A DNA stretch of 64,000 nucleotides from a bacterium (GTDB lineage Bacteria; Zhuqueibacterota; QNDG01; JAGLOF01): positions 25,663 through 89,662 of the forward strand of contig JAFGRY010000028.1 in the NCBI GenBank assembly GCA_016934955.1, given 5' to 3'. Positions 61,876 to 64,000 of the stretch are shown piece by piece. A program made the position numbers and the translations under genes. Positions within the stretch are counted from its first letter, which is position 1. Every line of letters starts with the position of its first letter. Under the pieces are notes generated by a model. The model saw only the letters and a list, made by a program, of their open reading frames with translations. It made no database searches and was not told the origin of the DNA.

Positions 61876-62184
61876 CTAGCGCGAGAAGGCCTGAACCGCG
61901 TCGATAGTGCCGGCTGCACAAGCTTCCTCAAGCACATCGGTGATCCCGAGCCGCTTGAAATAGAGGGCGGCAAAATTCTTCTGGATCGCCGTTCCCCTGA
62001 ACAGGTAATGCTGCATGCGAATCCTGCCTTCCCGGGTCTCGACAAGCCCCAGGGCATAGTCGGCGATTTTCAGCTGCAGGAAATGAGTGTCTTTATGCAC
62101 ATGCTCCATAAGCATATCCACATCTGCGGCCGTTCCTCTCAGGGCGTGTTGTTTCATTTGTTCCATTGTCGGCATTCCATTCAT
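61876..62184 (-). CDS. Small helical protein, unknown
   Basis: The product is 102 residues from the ATG at 62184, which has AGGAGG 6 bases upstream. It is almost entirely alpha-helical (VDMLMEHVHKDTHFLQLKIADYAL, QKNFAALYFKRLGITDVLEEA) and has no signal peptide or membrane helix. The start overlaps (ATGA) the end of a short ORF at 62181-62369, which itself contains a terminator hairpin; regulation by translation or attenuation is thus possible. No family is recognised. Confidence 0.6.
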   Translation of the reverse strand: MNGMPTMEQMKQHALRGTAADVDMLMEHVHKDTHFLQLKIADYALGLVETREGRIRMQHYLFRGTAIQKNFAALYFKRLGITDVLEEACAAGTIDAVQAFSR

Positions 62185-62369
62185 CGGCATCCTCCTGTTG
62201 TAATGGGTAAAAAAAATCCCGTTCCAATCTGAAACGGGACACGGGTTCCGGTGCATGATATCCGCACGTACTCCGGCCCCGCCCGCGTCCGGTCATGGTC
62301 GCAGGAAATCGAACGTATGGTGACCTGCTGCCGGGATCGGCCGCAGGCATGTGTAATACCACTGTTCAT
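62181..62369 (-). CDS. Short ORF upstream of the 102-residue protein, possible leader peptide
   Basis: This 62-codon frame starts at 62369 with AAAGGG 6 bases before. It contains Cys residues in HACGRSR, SISCDHD and RISCTGTRV. A terminator-like hairpin lies inside its 3' part and its stop overlaps the next start codon (ATGA). Its ends (MNSG..H near the start, CTGT near the end) weakly resemble those of the ORF at 62456. It could be a leader peptide or just chance; I rate it low. Confidence 0.3.
   Translation of the reverse strand: MNSGITHACGRSRQQVTIRSISCDHDRTRAGPEYVRISCTGTRVPFQIGTGFFLPITTGGCR
62208..62239 (-). terminator. Hairpin with T run, minus strand, inside the short ORF
   Basis: TCCCGTT (62217-62223 on plus) pairs with AACGGGA (62233-62239), and an A run at 62209-62216 gives U's on the minus transcript. 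It lies between the 62456 ORF and the 102-residue gene. Confidence 0.75.
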
Positions 62370-62400
62370 GGCAATCCCTTTATCCGCCTGAGGTCCCATT

Positions 62401-62435
62401 AAAAAAAAGCCCCGTCCTGCAAACAGAACGGGGCT
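62401..62435 (-). terminator. Hairpin with T run, minus strand
   Basis: AGCCCCGT (62408-62415) pairs with ACGGGGCT (62428-62435); eight A's at 62401-62408 supply the U tract on the minus strand. It ends the transcript that covers the small ORF at 62456 and the beta-propeller gene. Confidence 0.85.
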
Positions 62436-62455
62436 CAGATACAATGATGGTCAGA

Positions 62456-62575
62456 TCATTTTCCCGTTCCGGAACAATAGAGCATATCGACGCCGTCAGG
62501 ACGTACGCTGCCCGCTGCTGCCGGGACAGCCGTATGGAAATAACCGCTCTGATTGTTCATCGTATCTCTCTTCAT
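62456..62575 (-). CDS. Small ORF (39 codons) downstream of the beta-propeller gene
   Basis: The frame from 62575 to 62456 follows AAGGGA by 6 bases and encodes a short peptide with core MNNQSGYFHTAVPAAAGSV and end DMLYCSGTGK. It lies 73 bases after the propeller stop and 20 bases before a terminator, so it is transcribed with it. In Bacteroidota, small NVEALA-type peptides often neighbour 6-bladed propeller lipoproteins; this one does not show that motif, so the comparison is only positional. Confidence 0.35.
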   Translation of the reverse strand: MKRDTMNNQSGYFHTAVPAAAGSVRPDGVDMLYCSGTGK

Positions 62576-62648
62576 CATCATTCCCTTGTTCCGGGTACCC
62601 GAGTGTGGGATAACATACGCACCTGCCGGCAATAATCCAAACGGTTTT

Positions 62649-63782
62649 TCATGCTTCACCGCATATCACCCGTATCTTTTCCACATAAAAGTAATCGTCA
62701 TGGCCGATATAATAGAGAAACCCGTTACGATCCATACAGGCCGGCTCTCCGGGAGATTTCCCGAGATTGGCACTCTTCAGAAACCGTCCCTCCCGGTCAT
62801 ACCAGTACGCGTGCAGTTCCGCCCAGGGCGGATCGCCCTCCTTTTTAAACGACACCAGATGAAGTATGCGATGGTCTGGTGTCGCAGCCAGGAGGCAGGA
62901 TCGAACACGTATCTGAGCGCCGTAGTAATAGCCGGGGCCGACCCACGACCAGCCTCTGGATTTATTGAGGGACTCGAGATCCGGATACGATCTGGCCGTA
63001 TACGGAGACACATCCAGATGGCTGGTGATGATGCGGCGGCAAAGGGTCCGGTCCCGGTACACCAACAGTCTGTCATGAAAAAAGTTTTTGGCGTACCAGA
63101 GAGCGCCGTCATCGAGGATCAGGACATCACCGGCAGCACTCCCCCAGGTTTTCGCCTCGAATGCAGGATCATCACCGGGCGGATAGGTGCCGTAGGCCGC
63201 GATCATCGCTCCGGTTGTGTCGTATTCACGAAACAGGGTCCGGGAGTCGTCAACCCGACCGGTCAGCAGGAACCGTTCCTCATACGGCAGGAGCATGTCC
63301 GCCCGTATCCAGGGCTCTCCGGTCTGCAACCGGATGACATCGATCAGGGCTCCTTCGGAGGAAAAGCGGGTTATTCGACACGAAACCCGGTCAAACACGA
63401 CAAGCCTGTCCTGTATGTCGACACTCAGGGCAGTAATCGCTTCAAATTCACCCGGACCCTGTCCCTTTCTTCCCTGATACCGAAGAAAGGATCCGGTGCT
63501 GTCAAAGACCGCGATACGGTGGCGCTGATACTCGGAGATGTACACATTTCCCTCTGAATCGACCGTCACATCCCGAATCGGACCGAAACACTCCTCCTCA
63601 GGACCGTCCATGACTCCGATATGCAGCATCGTCTCAAAAGTGACGTCCCCACCGCTCGCTGCCTCTATACCGGTTATGGGGTTGGTTACCTGAGTGACCC
63701 CATCAACCGTGCTGATGTCAATGTGAGGGGATGACCCGCAGCCGGTCAATACAACCGCAAGGCAGATAATTCCTTTTTTCAT
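62649..63782 (-). CDS. 6-bladed beta-propeller lipoprotein
   Basis: The 377-residue product begins at the second of two adjacent ATGs (63782; AGGAGG 4 bases upstream). A lipobox follows (IICLAVVLTGCGSS). Repeats of the NHL/6-bladed type occur: DVTVDSEGNVYISEYQRHRI, FLRYQGRKGQGPGEFEAITA, LSVDIQDRLVVFDRVSCRI, and similar ones to the end. The fold fits the 6-bladed propellers that FCB bacteria place on their cell surface. A short ORF follows downstream. A ligand is not known. Confidence 0.85.
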   Translation of the reverse strand: MKKGIICLAVVLTGCGSSPHIDISTVDGVTQVTNPITGIEAASGGDVTFETMLHIGVMDGPEEECFGPIRDVTVDSEGNVYISEYQRHRIAVFDSTGSFLRYQGRKGQGPGEFEAITALSVDIQDRLVVFDRVSCRITRFSSEGALIDVIRLQTGEPWIRADMLLPYEERFLLTGRVDDSRTLFREYDTTGAMIAAYGTYPPGDDPAFEAKTWGSAAGDVLILDDGALWYAKNFFHDRLLVYRDRTLCRRIITSHLDVSPYTARSYPDLESLNKSRGWSWVGPGYYYGAQIRVRSCLLAATPDHRILHLVSFKKEGDPPWAELHAYWYDREGRFLKSANLGKSPGEPACMDRNGFLYYIGHDDYFYVEKIRVICGEA

Positions 63783-63935
63783 CATACCTCCTGTAATGTG
63801 TATACACCGTAATCCGGCAGTAAGCCGTGCCGATCGGAGCAGGCCAGCGGCCAGCGTTCCCATGTTGGCCGTTTTTCGTTACAGTACCGGGAAAGAATAG
63901 TTTTAATCATTAAATGTTAGAAAATCCCGCGTTGT
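63783..63935. other. Intergenic region before the propeller gene
   Basis: This 150-base stretch should hold the propeller promoter on the minus strand. A GCTGGCC/GGCCAGC-like short inverted pair lies near 63843-63870. TGTTAG at 63915 could be the terminal TG of a mobile element ending here. No gene is visible. Confidence 0.4.
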
Positions 63936-64000
63936 TTACAGTTTTAGGGGATGAAAGTACTCTTTAAGCTTTTCTTCAGGAGTTAATCCACCGATACCTT
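63936..64000 (-). CDS. C-terminal fragment of a possible transposase/integrase (rve family)
   Basis: Only 21 codons remain before the right edge. They end in GIGGLTPEEKLKEYFHPLKL and a TAA stop at 63936-63938. GGLTPEEK-type endings follow the catalytic core in many IS3/IS481-like transposases (RPHSxLGGLTPEE). The fragment alone is too short for certainty. Confidence 0.35.
   Translation of the reverse strand, partial: GIGGLTPEEKLKEYFHPLKL

Overview
The window looks like a chromosomal segment of a Gram-negative bacterium from the Fibrobacterota-Chlorobi-Bacteroidota (FCB) side of the tree, probably an uncultured candidate phylum; I infer this, I cannot prove it. The reasons are an outer membrane (Kdo transferase, heptosyltransferase-like GT9, several signal-peptide beta-barrel proteins), a secreted BNR-repeat protein ending in a NYPNPFNPST type IX sorting tail, a DUF3078 protein, MglA/roadblock genes and a GC-rich composition. 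Genes are closely packed and often overlap by 4 bp. I saw no rRNA, tRNA or CRISPR array. A possible transposase tail is cut by the right edge.

Layout. 1-1.2 kb: a truncated M29-like aminopeptidase and a long GroES-like co-chaperonin (minus strand). 1.5-11.4 kb: VanZ-LamG fusion, leuS, a beta-barrel protein, a rhomboid protease, an AMIN-amidase, murI, a ComM/YifB ATPase and a STAS protein (plus strand). 11.8-14.3 kb: NfeD protease, slipin and a small membrane protein. 14.3-18.5 kb: acyltransferase-like protein, AmmeMemoRadiSam radical SAM enzyme with a Tat signal, a secreted Memo-AMMECR1 fusion and a second STAS protein. 18.6-25.5 kb: prenyl synthase, ApbE, UDP-glucuronate decarboxylase, GT9, WaaA and two ECF-type ATPases. 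25.5-36.5 kb: C69 dipeptidase, a degenerate YchF-like protein, PriA, a roadblock/MglA/roadblock-like triad, two MFS carriers and a DRE-TIM aldolase. 36.5-42 kb: BNR protein with sorting tail, DUF3078 protein, a lone PstS-like lipoprotein behind a Pho-box-like triple repeat, and a serine hydrolase.

42-51.8 kb is the most system-like region. A minus-strand set (PDZ protein, ABC ATPase, two tandem-duplicated ABC-2 permeases, lipoprotein S41 protease, pentapeptide protein, small beta-barrel) lies opposite a histidine kinase/OmpR-type regulator operon. The divergent intergenic region has five GTTA/GTTG boxes at exactly 10-bp spacing, and two more boxes of the same type precede the S41 gene. This suggests one envelope-stress regulon controlled by the adjacent two-component system.

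52-64 kb holds a large sortilin-like repeat protein, a creatininase-family hydrolase, an M3 peptidase, a membrane protein/VWA-like lipoprotein pair, an M15 peptidase, small ORFs set between minus-strand terminators, and a 6-bladed beta-propeller lipoprotein. Heptanucleotide repeats of a GGAGACA type recur in two separate intergenic regions (three tracts), and a TTGGACA type occurs in a third.
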